From an uncultured Roseicyclus sp. (GTDB taxonomy: Bacteria; Pseudomonadota; Alphaproteobacteria; Rhodobacterales; Rhodobacteraceae): DNA of 64,000 nucleotides. Made by a program: the position numbers and the translations under genes. The DNA lies in NCBI GenBank assembly GCA_947494975.1, contig CANLXA010000003.1:124001-188000 (forward strand). The letters are read 5' to 3'. Under the pieces are notes generated by a model. The model was not told the DNA's origin. It searched no databases and saw only the letters and a list, made by a program, of their open reading frames with translations. How positions within the stretch are numbered: position 1 is the stretch's first letter; each line of letters begins with the position of its first letter. Shown one piece after another: positions 17,122-26,563 of the stretch.

Positions 17122-17937
17122 TCACCCGGCCAGCGGCCAGTAGAAATCGGGCGGAAGGCCCGCCTCGGCGCGTTTTTCCTCGTTGAAGGGCGGCTTCAGG
17201 CCGCCATGGAAGTAGCGCGTCACAAGGCCGTGGAATGTGTCTTTCGGGTCGCTGTCATGGCGCCCGCACAGGAAATGGAACCACTTGGAGCCGTAGGCGA
17301 CATGGTGCACCTCCTCGGCGTAGATGATCTTCAGCGCGTCGACGGCCATCGCAGCCGCGGGATCAGCCCCGGCCTTCTCGAACAGCGCGATCATCCCCGG
17401 TGTCACGTCGAGGCCGCGGGCCTCCAGCACCATCGGCACGACGGCCAGCCGCCCCATCAGATCGTCCCTTGTGTCCTCCGCCGCGCGCCACATGCCGGCA
17501 TGGGCCGGCAGGGCGCCGTAATGGCTGTCCATCGCCTCAAGGCAATCGGCCATCAGGTTGAAATGTTTCGATTCCTCGTCGGCCGCCTTCACCCAATCGT
17601 CATGGAACCCGATCGGCAGCGGCGTGTCGGAGAACCGTGCGATGATGTCCCAATGCAGGTCGACGGCGTTGAGCTCGATATGGGCCACGGCATGCAGAAT
17701 CGCGCGCCGCCCGTCCGGCGTGCCCGGCTTGCGGCGGGGCACGTCCCGGGGGCTCAGGAGTGGCGGCGCGTCGGGACGGGCGGGCTGATCGGGTGGGGCG
17801 GCGGTGCCGATCGCGGGCCGCTCGCCCGCCGCCCGTGCGGCCTGCCACGCGGCGGCATGGCGGCGCGACAGCGCGGTCTTCTCGCGGGCATCGGATGTGC
17901 GCAGAACCTGATCGGCCATTTCGGCAAGGGGCAACAT
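17122..17937 (-). CDS. DUF455 ferritin-like protein
   Basis: About 271 residues, soluble. Helical ferritin-like features include HAVAHIELNAVDL, AADEESKHF and YAEEVHHVAYG, whose Glu/His pattern suits a di-metal site. This is the PF04305 (DUF455) family, of unknown reaction. The N-terminal part MLPLAEMADQVL with RPARPD and PRRKPG is typical. The open frame continues upstream to 18138, overlapping bcp, but the extra 67 residues are Pro/Arg-rich and non-conserved in style, so ATG at 17937 is preferred. It is downstream of bcp on the same strand. Confidence 0.78.
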   Translation of the reverse strand: MLPLAEMADQVLRTSDAREKTALSRRHAAAWQAARAAGERPAIGTAAPPDQPARPDAPPLLSPRDVPRRKPGTPDGRRAILHAVAHIELNAVDLHWDIIARFSDTPLPIGFHDDWVKAADEESKHFNLMADCLEAMDSHYGALPAHAGMWRAAEDTRDDLMGRLAVVPMVLEARGLDVTPGMIALFEKAGADPAAAMAVDALKIIYAEEVHHVAYGSKWFHFLCGRHDSDPKDTFHGLVTRYFHGGLKPPFNEEKRAEAGLPPDFYWPLAG

Positions 17938-18100
17938 GGGCGCGGTGTGGCCCGCGATCCGGCCCGCGTCAAGCGTCGCACGCGGTATCAAGACGTGCGG
18001 CTGCGCCGCATGCGCTTGCGAGGGCGCGGGAGGACCCGCGCGATGGGGGCGCTGCCCCCAAACCCCCATGATGGGTATTTGGGACCAGTGGAAAGGCGGG

Positions 18101-18562
18101 TCAGAGTGCGCGGGCCGCCTCAAGCACGGCCTCGGCATGGCCGGGCACTTTCACCTTGCGCCAGATCTGGGTGATCGTGCCGGATGGATCGATCAGAAAG
18201 GTCGACCGTTCGATCCCCATATAGGTCTTGCCGTACATCTGCTTTTGCACCCAGGTGCCATATCGCTCGCACACGTCGCTGTCGGCATCGGATACGAGGG
18301 CTACGCGCAGATCGTGCTTGGCGATGAACTTGTCATGTTTTGCGGCCTTGTCCTTGGAGATGCCGATGATCACCGTTCCGGCGGCCTCGAAGTCGGGCGC
18401 GAGGCCGGTGAAGGCGATGGCCTCCTTGGTGCATCCGGGCGTGTCATCCTTGGGATAGAAATAGAGCACCACCTTCTGGGGGCGCAGCGCCGACAGGGTC
18501 AGCTCTGTCCCGCCATCGCGGGGAAGGGTGAAATCGGGGGCGGTCTGTCCGGGTTCAAGCAT
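18101..18562 (-). CDS. bcp: Thioredoxin-dependent peroxiredoxin, Bcp/PrxQ type
   Basis: 153-residue cytosolic peroxiredoxin that reduces hydrogen peroxide and organic peroxides. The peroxidatic cysteine is C44 in DDTPGCTKEA. The resolving cysteine found five residues later in many PrxQ proteins is replaced by Ile, so this one is probably a 1-Cys form or resolves through another thiol. The rest (KVVLYFYPKDD, GISKDKAAKHDKF, RSTFLIDPSG) is canonical. It is divergent from the AsmA-like gene and upstream of the DUF455 gene. Confidence 0.93.
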   Translation of the reverse strand: MLEPGQTAPDFTLPRDGGTELTLSALRPQKVVLYFYPKDDTPGCTKEAIAFTGLAPDFEAAGTVIIGISKDKAAKHDKFIAKHDLRVALVSDADSDVCERYGTWVQKQMYGKTYMGIERSTFLIDPSGTITQIWRKVKVPGHAEAVLEAARAL

Positions 18563-18671
18563 GGGTCCTCATCCTGTCAATTCCCGCGCATGGCTTGCGC
18601 TTCGCGTTGCAAGCTAGGCGGATTGCGGCGAGAATAAAGGGCAGGATCGGGGCAAGGCAGCTTGGGCAGGC

Positions 18672-21600
18672 ATGAGTGAGACAGGCGCAGAGGCGCGGCC
18701 CCGGGGCACGCGGCGCGGATGGCGGGCCTTGCGCATCGCGCTGGTGCTGCTGGCGCTATGCGTTTTCCTGCCGCTGGCCGCCTTTTGGGTGCGGCTCTAC
18801 GCCGCCCCGATGAGTCTGCCTGACAGCATCCAGGCGCGCTTCGAGACCCGTATCAACACCGCCATGCGCGCGGCCGACCTTTCCATCGGTGACATGGTTC
18901 TGGCCCTGCCGGACGGCGGACGCGCCCCGGCGCTGGAATTCCGTGACGTGGCCCTGATTGCGCCCGATGGCAATGTGCGCGCCGCGCTGCCCGCGCTCCG
19001 CGTGCGCATGGCGCCTGGCCCGCTATTGCGCGGGCGCGCCCGTGTGCGTCAGGTCGTGGTGACGGGTGCGGGTCTGAACCTGACGCGGACCGCCGATGGG
19101 CGCATCGATCTGGATTTTGCGGGCGCGGCGGGAGCGCCTTCGGAGGCGGCGGAGTTGAGCCTCTCCGACAGTCTCGCGCGGCTCGATCAGATGTTTGCGG
19201 GCACGGTGTTCACGGAGCTGGAAGAGGTGCGCGGCGAGGGGCTTGAGGTGACGCTGTCCGACGATGCCACCGGGCAGGTGATGCGCCTGCACGGGGCCGA
19301 GATGCGCCTGATCCGCGAGGGCGGGCAATTGAACCTCGATGTGCAGGGCGATCTGGCGGGAAGCCGCGATGCGCGCCTGCACATCACGCTGGCGCGGGAC
19401 CGGCGCGCGGGCGTCACCCGCCTTGGCATGGCCTTCGACACGCTGGCGGCGCGGGACCTGGCGGCCAGTTCCCCGGCTTTGGGATGGCTGGATCTGCTGC
19501 GCGCGCCCATCGATGGCGAATTGAATGCGGCGCTTGCCGATGACGGCTCGGTCGGGCCGGTGAATGGCTGGCTCTCCATCGGCAACGGCACCTTGAACCT
19601 GCCCGGCCAGGCCGAACCGATCGCCATCACCGGGATCGAGGCCGCCCTGGATTACAACCCCGAGACCCGCCGCGCCCGGTTCGACCGGCTGATGCTGGAA
19701 ACCGCCGATCTGTCCTTCTCCGCTGCGGGCCATGCCGATATCTCACCCTCGGGTCGTGTCTATACCGGCCAATTCAGGCTGTCGGGCATTGCCGCCGATC
19801 CCGACGGCATGTTCGACGCGCCGATTGCGTTGGACGGCGCGGATATGGATGTGCGGCTCAGCCTGGGGGAGGTTGTGGAGGTCGAGATCGGCCAGGCGGT
19901 GATCTATGATGGCGACCTTCGGGCCATGGCGGACGGGCGCATTCATGCGGGCCCGGACGGCGTCACCGTCGCGGTCGATGCTCATATGGCCGATGCCGAT
20001 CTGCCCACGATCCTGACCTATTGGCCAGTTGCCGCGATCCCCAACACGCGCTGGTGGGTGGTGGACCGTCTTCTGGCCGCGGAGGTGGAGGGCGTCGATT
20101 TCGCCTTCCGGCAAAGCCCCGGAACCGATCCGCGCTACAACCTGTCGTTCGATTTTTCCGGCGCCGATATCCGCGCCTTGCCCGCCGCCCCGCCGATACG
20201 GGGGGCGTCGGGGTATCTGGATTTGCAGAACCAACACCTTGTGGTGGGCCTGGATGGCGGCGGCGTCGGCGCCGAGGGGCAGGGGCAGGTGGCGCTGGCC
20301 GGATCGCGGATGGATATCCGCGACGTCTCCGTGCCCGGCCCGCTGGCGCGGTTCGACCTGCGCCTTGAAGGTGATGTGCCCGACCTGATGCATGTGCTGG
20401 CCGGGCCACCCTTTGCGGTGCTGGAGACCAGCGGTTTCGCGCCCGAGGAGATCGGCCAGGGCCGCATCCGGGGGCGGGCGCAATTGGCCACCCGCCTGTT
20501 GGACCGGCCGCCCGAGGCCGGGATGGCCGATCTCGACATCACGGTCGAAGCCAGTGTCACCGGCTACCGGGCCGAGGCGCTGATCCCCGACCGGGTCCTG
20601 ACCGCCGACCGGATCCTGGTCGAGATGACGAATGAGGAGCTTGCCATTGGCGGGCGCGCGGAACTTGATGGCGTGCCCGTGACAGGCCAGTGGCGCGTGG
20701 CCCTCCCGGAAGACGCGCCGCCCGGCAGCCAGGTGGAGGCCCGCGCCATGCTCAGCCGGGAGGCGCTGGCGCAATTTGGCGTGGACCTGCCGGACTGGCT
20801 GATATCCGGGGCAGCGGAGGCCGATCTGACGGTCTATCTGCGCGCCAATGGCCCCGCCTCCGTCTCCATCCGGTCCGATCTTGATGGTATCGCCCTGGCG
20901 ATCCCGGCGCTGGCCTGGTCGATGCCCGCCGGGCGGACCGGCGCCTTTGCGGCCGATATCCGGCTTGGCGCCAACCCCGAAGTGTCCAACCTGAGCCTTG
21001 AGGGCGGCGATCTGAGCCTTGAGGGCGCCGTGACGTTTACGGAGGACGGCTGGCTCAACCGCCTCTCCGCCGGGCGGTTCCGGCTCGGCCAATGGCTGGA
21101 TGTGCGCGGCGGGTTGGTGGGGCGCCGCGATCAGGTGCCGGGGATCGAGATTTCCGGCGGTGTTCTGGACTTTCGCACCATGCCGTCGCTGGCCGGTACC
21201 GGCGGCAGCAGCGGTGATGTCGGGCCGCTGGATATCAGCCTCGACCGGATGCAGATCACGGGCGGCATCGCCCTGACGGACCTCCGCGCCGACCTTGATG
21301 GCGCCACGATGAGCGGCAATTTCCGCGGCAACGTGAACGGGGCGGTGCAGGTGACTGGCCAGCTTGTGCCAAGCCCGAACGGCCCGTCGGTGCGGCTGCA
21401 ATCGGCCGATGGCGGTGCGGTGATCCGGGCGGCCGGCATCTTCGATGACCTCCATGGCGGGCGGTTTGACCTGATCCTCGCCGCGCGGCCGGAACCCGGC
21501 CAATATGATGGCCGTATGACAATCGATGCGCCCCGGATGCGCAATGCGCCCGCGATGGCGGAACTTCTGAACGTCATCTCCGTCATCGGGCTGCTGGAAC

Positions 21601-21971
21601 AGCTGAGCGGGGAGGGCATCAACATGGGGGAGGTCGAGGCGCGGTTCCGGATCACGCCCGCGTCGATTTTCGTGGATGAGGGCACGGCGGTGGGGCCGTC
21701 CATGGGGATCTCGATGGATGGCGTCTATGACGTGGCAAGCGAGCGCTACGAGATGCAGGGCGTCTTCTCCCCCCTCTACCTCGTCAACGGGCTTGTCGGC
21801 GCGCTGTTTGCGCCGCGGCGCGAAGGGCTGTTCGGCTTCAACTACCGGGTGATCTATGACGGCGCCGAAACCCGGGTGACCGTCAATCCGCTGTCGATCC
21901 TGACGCCGGGCATTTTCCGCGAGATCTTTCGCGCGCCGCCGCCGGATTTCTCGGATGGGGGCGGTGGATGA
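18672..21971 (+). CDS. AsmA-like/DUF3971 (YhdP-TamB superfamily) envelope protein
   Basis: 1099 residues. One N-terminal membrane helix (about 21-45) is followed by a very long periplasmic region of short beta strands with recurring patterns such as GVRGxLDL and VTGQW. It ends in an AsmA C-terminal-like module ([19 protein letters not shown]... [16 protein letters not shown]). Proteins of this superfamily (YhdP, TamB, AsmA) form bridge-like grooves that move phospholipids to the outer membrane, so that is the inferred role. It overlaps queA by 4 bp (ATGA), giving tight translational coupling to a tRNA-modification gene. A likely promoter lies in the 109-bp divergent gap with bcp. Confidence 0.85.
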   Translation: MSETGAEARPRGTRRGWRALRIALVLLALCVFLPLAAFWVRLYAAPMSLPDSIQARFETRINTAMRAADLSIGDMVLALPDGGRAPALEFRDVALIAPDGNVRAALPALRVRMAPGPLLRGRARVRQVVVTGAGLNLTRTADGRIDLDFAGAAGAPSEAAELSLSDSLARLDQMFAGTVFTELEEVRGEGLEVTLSDDATGQVMRLHGAEMRLIREGGQLNLDVQGDLAGSRDARLHITLARDRRAGVTRLGMAFDTLAARDLAASSPALGWLDLLRAPIDGELNAALADDGSVGPVNGWLSIGNGTLNLPGQAEPIAITGIEAALDYNPETRRARFDRLMLETADLSFSAAGHADISPSGRVYTGQFRLSGIAADPDGMFDAPIALDGADMDVRLSLGEVVEVEIGQAVIYDGDLRAMADGRIHAGPDGVTVAVDAHMADADLPTILTYWPVAAIPNTRWWVVDRLLAAEVEGVDFAFRQSPGTDPRYNLSFDFSGADIRALPAAPPIRGASGYLDLQNQHLVVGLDGGGVGAEGQGQVALAGSRMDIRDVSVPGPLARFDLRLEGDVPDLMHVLAGPPFAVLETSGFAPEEIGQGRIRGRAQLATRLLDRPPEAGMADLDITVEASVTGYRAEALIPDRVLTADRILVEMTNEELAIGGRAELDGVPVTGQWRVALPEDAPPGSQVEARAMLSREALAQFGVDLPDWLISGAAEADLTVYLRANGPASVSIRSDLDGIALAIPALAWSMPAGRTGAFAADIRLGANPEVSNLSLEGGDLSLEGAVTFTEDGWLNRLSAGRFRLGQWLDVRGGLVGRRDQVPGIEISGGVLDFRTMPSLAGTGGSSGDVGPLDISLDRMQITGGIALTDLRADLDGATMSGNFRGNVNGAVQVTGQLVPSPNGPSVRLQSADGGAVIRAAGIFDDLHGGRFDLILAARPEPGQYDGRMTIDAPRMRNAPAMAELLNVISVIGLLEQLSGEGINMGEVEARFRITPASIFVDEGTAVGPSMGISMDGVYDVASERYEMQGVFSPLYLVNGLVGALFAPRREGLFGFNYRVIYDGAETRVTVNPLSILTPGIFREIFRAPPPDFSDGGGG

Positions 21972-23023
21972 AGCTCGACGATTTCGATTTCGACCTGCCC
22001 GAGGCGCTGATCGCGACGCGCCCGGCGCGGCCCCGCTCCTCCGCGCGCCTGCTGGTGGCCGATGGGCCCGAGACCCGCGATCTGAGCGTCATGGACCTGC
22101 CCGATATGCTGCGGCCGGGCGACCGGCTGATCCTCAACGACACGCGTGTGATCCCCGCACGGCTGACCGGGTATCGCCCCCGCCAGACGGCCGAGGGGGA
22201 GGTGCGCGCGAAGATCGAGGTTACGCTGCTGGAGCCGCAGGCCGATGGCACGTGGTCGGCCCTGGCCAAGCCGATGCGCAAGCTTGCACAAAACGAGAAG
22301 ATATTGTTCTCAAACGATCTTTCCGCGGACATTAACCTTTCGGAAACCGGGCTGCGATTGCGGTTCAATCGCAGCGGGGACGAGTTCGACACCGCCCTGA
22401 ACGCGGCGGGCGCGATGCCGCTGCCGCCCTATATCGCGGGCAAGCGCCCGCCCGATGACCGCGACCGGGAGGATTACCAGACGATCTGGGCCGAGCGCGC
22501 GGGCGCCGTGGCCGCCCCCACCGCCAGCCTGCACTTTGATGCCGCGCTGATGGCAGCGCTGAAACGGCGCGGCGTCGACATCACCTTCGTCACGCTCCAT
22601 GTCGGCGCGGGCACGTTTCTGCCGGTCACGGTCGAGGACGTCACCACCCACAAGATGCACGCCGAATGGGGCGAGGTGCGCGCCCAGGCCGCCGCCGAAA
22701 TCAACGCGACCAAAGCCGCGGGCCACCGGATCATCCCCGTGGGCACCACGGCGCTGCGCCTGATCGAGAGCGCCGCCGGTGCGGACGGCACGATCCGCGC
22801 CTTCGAGGGCACCACCGACATCTTCATCTACCCCGGATATCAGTGGAAAATCACCGATGCGCTGATGACCAATTTCCATCTGCCGAAATCGACCTTGATG
22901 ATGCTTGTCTCGGCGCTTATGGGGCCAGAGCGCGTGCGTGAGATCTACGCCCACGCCATCGCTTCCGAATACCGATTCTTTTCCTATGGCGACGCATCGC
23001 TGCTTATCCCGTCGCAAACCTGA
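21968..23023 (+). CDS. queA: S-adenosylmethionine:tRNA ribosyltransferase-isomerase
   Basis: QueA (351 aa) transfers and rearranges the ribose of SAM onto preQ1 in tRNA anticodons, giving epoxyqueuosine in tRNA-Asp, Asn, His and Tyr. Recognisable stretches are [55 protein letters not shown] and [18 protein letters not shown]. Length is normal. Its ATG overlaps the stop of the AsmA-like gene. The preceding pathway enzyme, Tgt, is also in this window at 53.2 kb. Confidence 0.97.
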   Translation: MKLDDFDFDLPEALIATRPARPRSSARLLVADGPETRDLSVMDLPDMLRPGDRLILNDTRVIPARLTGYRPRQTAEGEVRAKIEVTLLEPQADGTWSALAKPMRKLAQNEKILFSNDLSADINLSETGLRLRFNRSGDEFDTALNAAGAMPLPPYIAGKRPPDDRDREDYQTIWAERAGAVAAPTASLHFDAALMAALKRRGVDITFVTLHVGAGTFLPVTVEDVTTHKMHAEWGEVRAQAAAEINATKAAGHRIIPVGTTALRLIESAAGADGTIRAFEGTTDIFIYPGYQWKITDALMTNFHLPKSTLMMLVSALMGPERVREIYAHAIASEYRFFSYGDASLLIPSQT

Positions 23024-23089
23024 CAGACCCCGCTCGACGCCGGGGCCCATACCGTCCCAATTCCACCGGTCCGATCGAGGGAGACCGCC

Positions 23090-24382
23090 ATGATTGCCGT
23101 TATCCGCAGCGCGTGGGCGCTTCTTCTGGGCATGTTCCTGCTGCAGGTGGGCAACGGCCTGCAAGGCTCGCTCATGGGGGTGCGGGGCGCCATCGAAGGG
23201 TTTTCCACCTTCGAATTGTCGCTGATCGGATCGGCCTATTTCCTTGGTTTTCTGGGCGGGTCCAGCATGGCGCCGCAATTCATCGCGCGGGTGGGCCACG
23301 TGCGCGTGTTCGCGGCCTTGGGCTCGATGATTTCGGCCACGGTCATCTCCTACCCGATGATCACCGATCCCTATGCCTGGATGGTCTTGCGCGTGCTTCT
23401 GGGCTTCAGCCTCTCGGGGATCTACGTGACGGCCGAATCCTGGCTCAACAACGCCTCCACGAACGAGACACGAGGCCAGTCGCTCTCGGCCTATATGCTG
23501 ATGCAGATGTTCGGCCTTGTGGCCGGGCAGGGCATTCTTGCGGCGGGGGACCCGTCGGGCTGGATCCTCTTCGTGATCCCGTCGATCCTGGTTTCGCTCA
23601 GCTTCGCGCCGATCCTGCTCAGCGCGCAGCCCACGCCCGCCTTCGAGGCCGCCCGGCCCATGACGCTGCGGCAGCTTTACACCGCCTCGCCCTTCGGGGT
23701 GATCGGCATGACGCTTCTGGGCGGCGTCTTTGCGGGCCAGTTCGCCATGGCGGCGGTCTATGCCACCGAGGTCGGCCTCAACCTCGGCCAATTGTCGGCC
23801 TTCATCTCGTCGTTCTTCATCGGCGCGATCATCTTGCAATATCCGATCGGGTGGATGTCCGACCGGATGGATCGCCGCATCCTGATCGTCGGGGCCGCAG
23901 GGGCCGGGGCGCTTGTGGCCCTTGGCGGCGTCTTTCTGGCGCAAAGTTATGTGGCGCTTCTGGTCGTGGCGCTTCTGTCGGGCGGGTTGGCGCAGCCGCT
24001 CTATGCGCTCCTGATCGCCTATACCAACGATTACCTGGAGCCCGAGGATATGGCCGCCGCGTCCGGTGGCATGGTCTTCGTGAACGGCATCGGCGCGATT
24101 GCGGGCCCGCCCGCGCTTGGCCTGCTGATGAGCCTGATGGGACCCGCCGGTTTCTGGCTGTTCCTGGCCATCGTGCTTCTGGTGGTGACGATCTACGGCC
24201 TCTACCGGATGACGCAGCGCCCGTCCGTCTATGCCGAGGAGGAGGATTACGACGCCGTGCCCTATACCAATATCATGCCCGGCACCTTCTCGCAGGTCGC
24301 GTTCGAGACCGCGCAGGAGTTATATGTCGAGGCCGCCGAAGACATGGCGGGGGATGAGACGGAAGAGGAGACGCGTCCATGA
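23090..24382 (+). CDS. MFS transporter (YcaD-like)
   Basis: 430-residue permease with 12 hydrophobic segments and a 45-residue acidic cytosolic tail (EEEDYDAVPYTN... EETEEETRP). The second-half MFS motif is GWMSDRMDRRILI. It resembles the YcaD group of putative uptake permeases; the substrate is unknown. Its stop overlaps the start of the DUF924 gene by 4 bp (ATGA). Confidence 0.85.
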   Translation: MIAVIRSAWALLLGMFLLQVGNGLQGSLMGVRGAIEGFSTFELSLIGSAYFLGFLGGSSMAPQFIARVGHVRVFAALGSMISATVISYPMITDPYAWMVLRVLLGFSLSGIYVTAESWLNNASTNETRGQSLSAYMLMQMFGLVAGQGILAAGDPSGWILFVIPSILVSLSFAPILLSAQPTPAFEAARPMTLRQLYTASPFGVIGMTLLGGVFAGQFAMAAVYATEVGLNLGQLSAFISSFFIGAIILQYPIGWMSDRMDRRILIVGAAGAGALVALGGVFLAQSYVALLVVALLSGGLAQPLYALLIAYTNDYLEPEDMAAASGGMVFVNGIGAIAGPPALGLLMSLMGPAGFWLFLAIVLLVVTIYGLYRMTQRPSVYAEEEDYDAVPYTNIMPGTFSQVAFETAQELYVEAAEDMAGDETEEETRP

Positions 24383-24948
24383 TTGATGCCGCGGAGGTAC
24401 TGAGCTTCTGGGAGGAGTCCGGGCCGGATGCCTGGTACAAGCAGGATGACGCTTTCGATCAGGCCATCCGCGACCGTTTCGGGGCCGTCTGGCAGGCCGC
24501 CCATGATGGGCAGCTGGAGGATTGGGCCACCGATGCAAGGGGCGCGCTGGCGCTGATCATCCTGCTCGATCAATTCCCCCGCAACATGTTCCGCAACGAT
24601 CCCCGCGCCTTCGCCACCGACCCACAGGCCCGCGACGTGGCGGGCAAGATTCTCGCCCAGGGGTGGGATCAGGAGATCGAGGGCGAGATGCGCCAGTTCG
24701 CCTATATGCCCTTCATGCATTCAGAGGATCTGGGGCATCAGGATATCTGCGTTGATCTGATGGAACAGCGGATGGAGGTGGGCAACAATGACCTGCATGC
24801 CGAGGCCCATCGCGAGATCATTCGCCGGTTTGGTCGTTTTCCGTTCCGCAACGACGCCCTGGGCCGGGAGAGCACGGAGGCGGAGAAAGACTTCATCGAA
24901 AATGGCGGCTACGGCGCCATCGTGCGGGAGCTTGAGGCGCGGGGCTAG
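24379..24948 (+). CDS. DUF924 family protein
   Basis: 189-residue soluble helical protein. Characteristic DUF924 (PF06041) stretches are VLSFWEESGPDAWYKQDDAFDQ, LALIILLDQFPRNMFRNDPRAFATD, FAYMPFMHSEDLGHQD and RFGRFPFRNDALGRES. The fold is predicted TPR-like and the biochemical role is unknown. It is translationally coupled to the upstream MFS gene by an ATGA overlap. Confidence 0.9.
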   Translation: MIDAAEVLSFWEESGPDAWYKQDDAFDQAIRDRFGAVWQAAHDGQLEDWATDARGALALIILLDQFPRNMFRNDPRAFATDPQARDVAGKILAQGWDQEIEGEMRQFAYMPFMHSEDLGHQDICVDLMEQRMEVGNNDLHAEAHREIIRRFGRFPFRNDALGRESTEAEKDFIENGGYGAIVRELEARG

Positions 24949-25086
24949 GCCCGTGCTGCGTTTCGGCGGGCCATGCATGGTGTGCAACCCGGCCTGCGAC
25001 CCAGGGGCAATTGTTCCACGCGGCACAATAGTTTAACGTTGAACAAACTTTGAACGACACCGGACCACGCAGGAGAACCCCATCCC

Positions 25087-26484
25087 ATGGCCGCACAGAA
25101 TTTCGACGTTATCGTAATCGGCGCAGGCCCCGGCGGCTATGTGGCCGCGATCCGGGCCAGCCAATTGGGCCTGAAAACCGCGATTGTCGAGCGTGAGCAT
25201 ATGGGCGGCATCTGCCTGAACTGGGGCTGTATCCCCACCAAGGCGATGCTGCGGTCCTCCGAAGTGTTCCACCTGATGCACCGCGCCAAGGAATTCGGGC
25301 TGAAGGCGGAGGGCGTGGGTTATGACCTGGATGCGGTCGTCGATCGTTCCCGCAAGGTGGCCAAGCAGCTATCAGGCGGCGTGGCGCATCTGATGAAGAA
25401 GAACAAGGTCACGACGATCATGGGCGAGGCGACGATCCCCGCCAAGGGCAAGGTGACGGTCAAGACCGAGAAGGGAACGGAGGAGCTGACGGCCAAGAAC
25501 ATCATCCTGGCCACCGGCGCGCGGGCCCGCGAATTGCCGGGGCTTGAGGCCGACGGCAAGCGCGTCTGGACCTACAAGGCCGCGCTCAAGCCGCCGCATA
25601 TGCCCAAGAAGCTTCTGGTCATCGGCTCGGGCGCCATCGGGATCGAATTCGCCAGCTTCTACAATACGTTGGGGGCCGACACGACCGTGGTTGAGGTGAT
25701 GGACCGGGTGCTGCCGGTGGAGGACGAAGAGATTTCCGCCTTCGCCAAGAAGGCGTTCGAGAAGCAGGGGATGAAGATCCTGCAAAAGGCCATGGTCAAG
25801 AAGCTCGACCGTGCGGCGGACAAGGTGACGGCCCATATCGAGGCGGGCGGCAAGGTCGAGACGCAGGAGTTCGACACGGTGATTTCCGCCGTCGGCATCG
25901 TCGGCAATGTCGAGAATCTGGGGCTGGAGAAGCTCGGTGTGAAGATCGACCGGACCCATGTGGTGACGGATGAATATTGCCGGACGGGCGTCGATGGGTT
26001 GTATGCCATCGGCGACATCGCAGGTGCGCCCTGGCTGGCCCACAAGGCATCCCATGAGGGGGTGATGGTGGCCGAACTGATCTCGGGCAAGAACAACGTG
26101 CACCCGATCAAGCCCGAAAGCATCGCGGGCTGCACCTATTGCCACCCGCAGGTGGCCTCCGTTGGCCTCAGCGAGGCGAAGGCCAAGGAGAAGGGCTACA
26201 AGGTCAAGGTCGGGCGCTTCCCCTTCATCGGCAACGGCAAGGCGATTGCGCTCGGCGAACCGGAGGGTCTGGTCAAGACCGTCTTCGATGAAAAAACCGG
26301 TGAGCTTCTGGGCGCCCATATGATCGGCGCGGAAGTGACGGAGCTGATCCAGGGTTATGTCGTGGGCCGTCAGTTGGAGACCACGGAAGAGGACCTGATG
26401 GAAACCGTCTTCCCGCACCCGACGCTGAGCGAGATGATGCATGAAAGCGTTCTGGATGCTTACGACCGGGTGATCCATATCTGA
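25087..26484 (+). CDS. lpdA: Dihydrolipoamide dehydrogenase (E3)
   Basis: 465-residue flavoprotein that reoxidises dihydrolipoamide and makes NADH for 2-oxoacid dehydrogenase complexes. The FAD fold is DVIVIGAGPGGYVAA, the redox disulfide is C43/C48 in GGICLNWGCIP, the NAD motif is VIGSGAIGIEFAS, and the catalytic dyad is H444-P-T-L-S-E449. No lipoyl domain is attached. It stands alone, not next to E1/E2 genes, although many Rhodobacterales keep it within the pdh cluster. It has an A+T-rich upstream region (25010-25060) with TTGAACAAACTTTGAA-type repeats that may carry its promoter. Confidence 0.96.
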   Translation: MAAQNFDVIVIGAGPGGYVAAIRASQLGLKTAIVEREHMGGICLNWGCIPTKAMLRSSEVFHLMHRAKEFGLKAEGVGYDLDAVVDRSRKVAKQLSGGVAHLMKKNKVTTIMGEATIPAKGKVTVKTEKGTEELTAKNIILATGARARELPGLEADGKRVWTYKAALKPPHMPKKLLVIGSGAIGIEFASFYNTLGADTTVVEVMDRVLPVEDEEISAFAKKAFEKQGMKILQKAMVKKLDRAADKVTAHIEAGGKVETQEFDTVISAVGIVGNVENLGLEKLGVKIDRTHVVTDEYCRTGVDGLYAIGDIAGAPWLAHKASHEGVMVAELISGKNNVHPIKPESIAGCTYCHPQVASVGLSEAKAKEKGYKVKVGRFPFIGNGKAIALGEPEGLVKTVFDEKTGELLGAHMIGAEVTELIQGYVVGRQLETTEEDLMETVFPHPTLSEMMHESVLDAYDRVIHI

Positions 26485-26509
26485 GGAAGGAACCTTCCTC
26501 GCAGACGAA

Positions 26510-26546
26510 AACGGGCGGCTCCTATCGGGCCGCCCGGTTTGGTTTC
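26510..26546. terminator. Bidirectional terminator between lpdA and VWA gene
   Basis: CGGGCGGC (26512-26519) pairs with GCCGCCCG (26529-26536). It is flanked by AAAA on one side and GGTTTGGTTT on the other, so it works in both directions between convergent genes. Just before it, GAGGAAGG-AA-CCTTCCTC (26483-26500) overlaps the lpdA stop codon. Confidence 0.75.
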
Positions 26547-26563
26547 GGCCCTGAAATCCGGCG

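Noticed and set aside
17938-18138. N-terminal extension of the DUF455 gene
   Set aside because: The extra residues are Pro/Arg-rich, overlap bcp coding sequence, and the conserved family start fits ATG at 17937.
19743-21503. 586-codon minus-strand open frame inside the AsmA-like gene
   Set aside because: No recognisable domain; opposite to a long coherent coding frame.
22310-23944. 544-codon minus-strand open frame across queA and the MFS gene
   Set aside because: Shadow of two solid genes on the plus strand.
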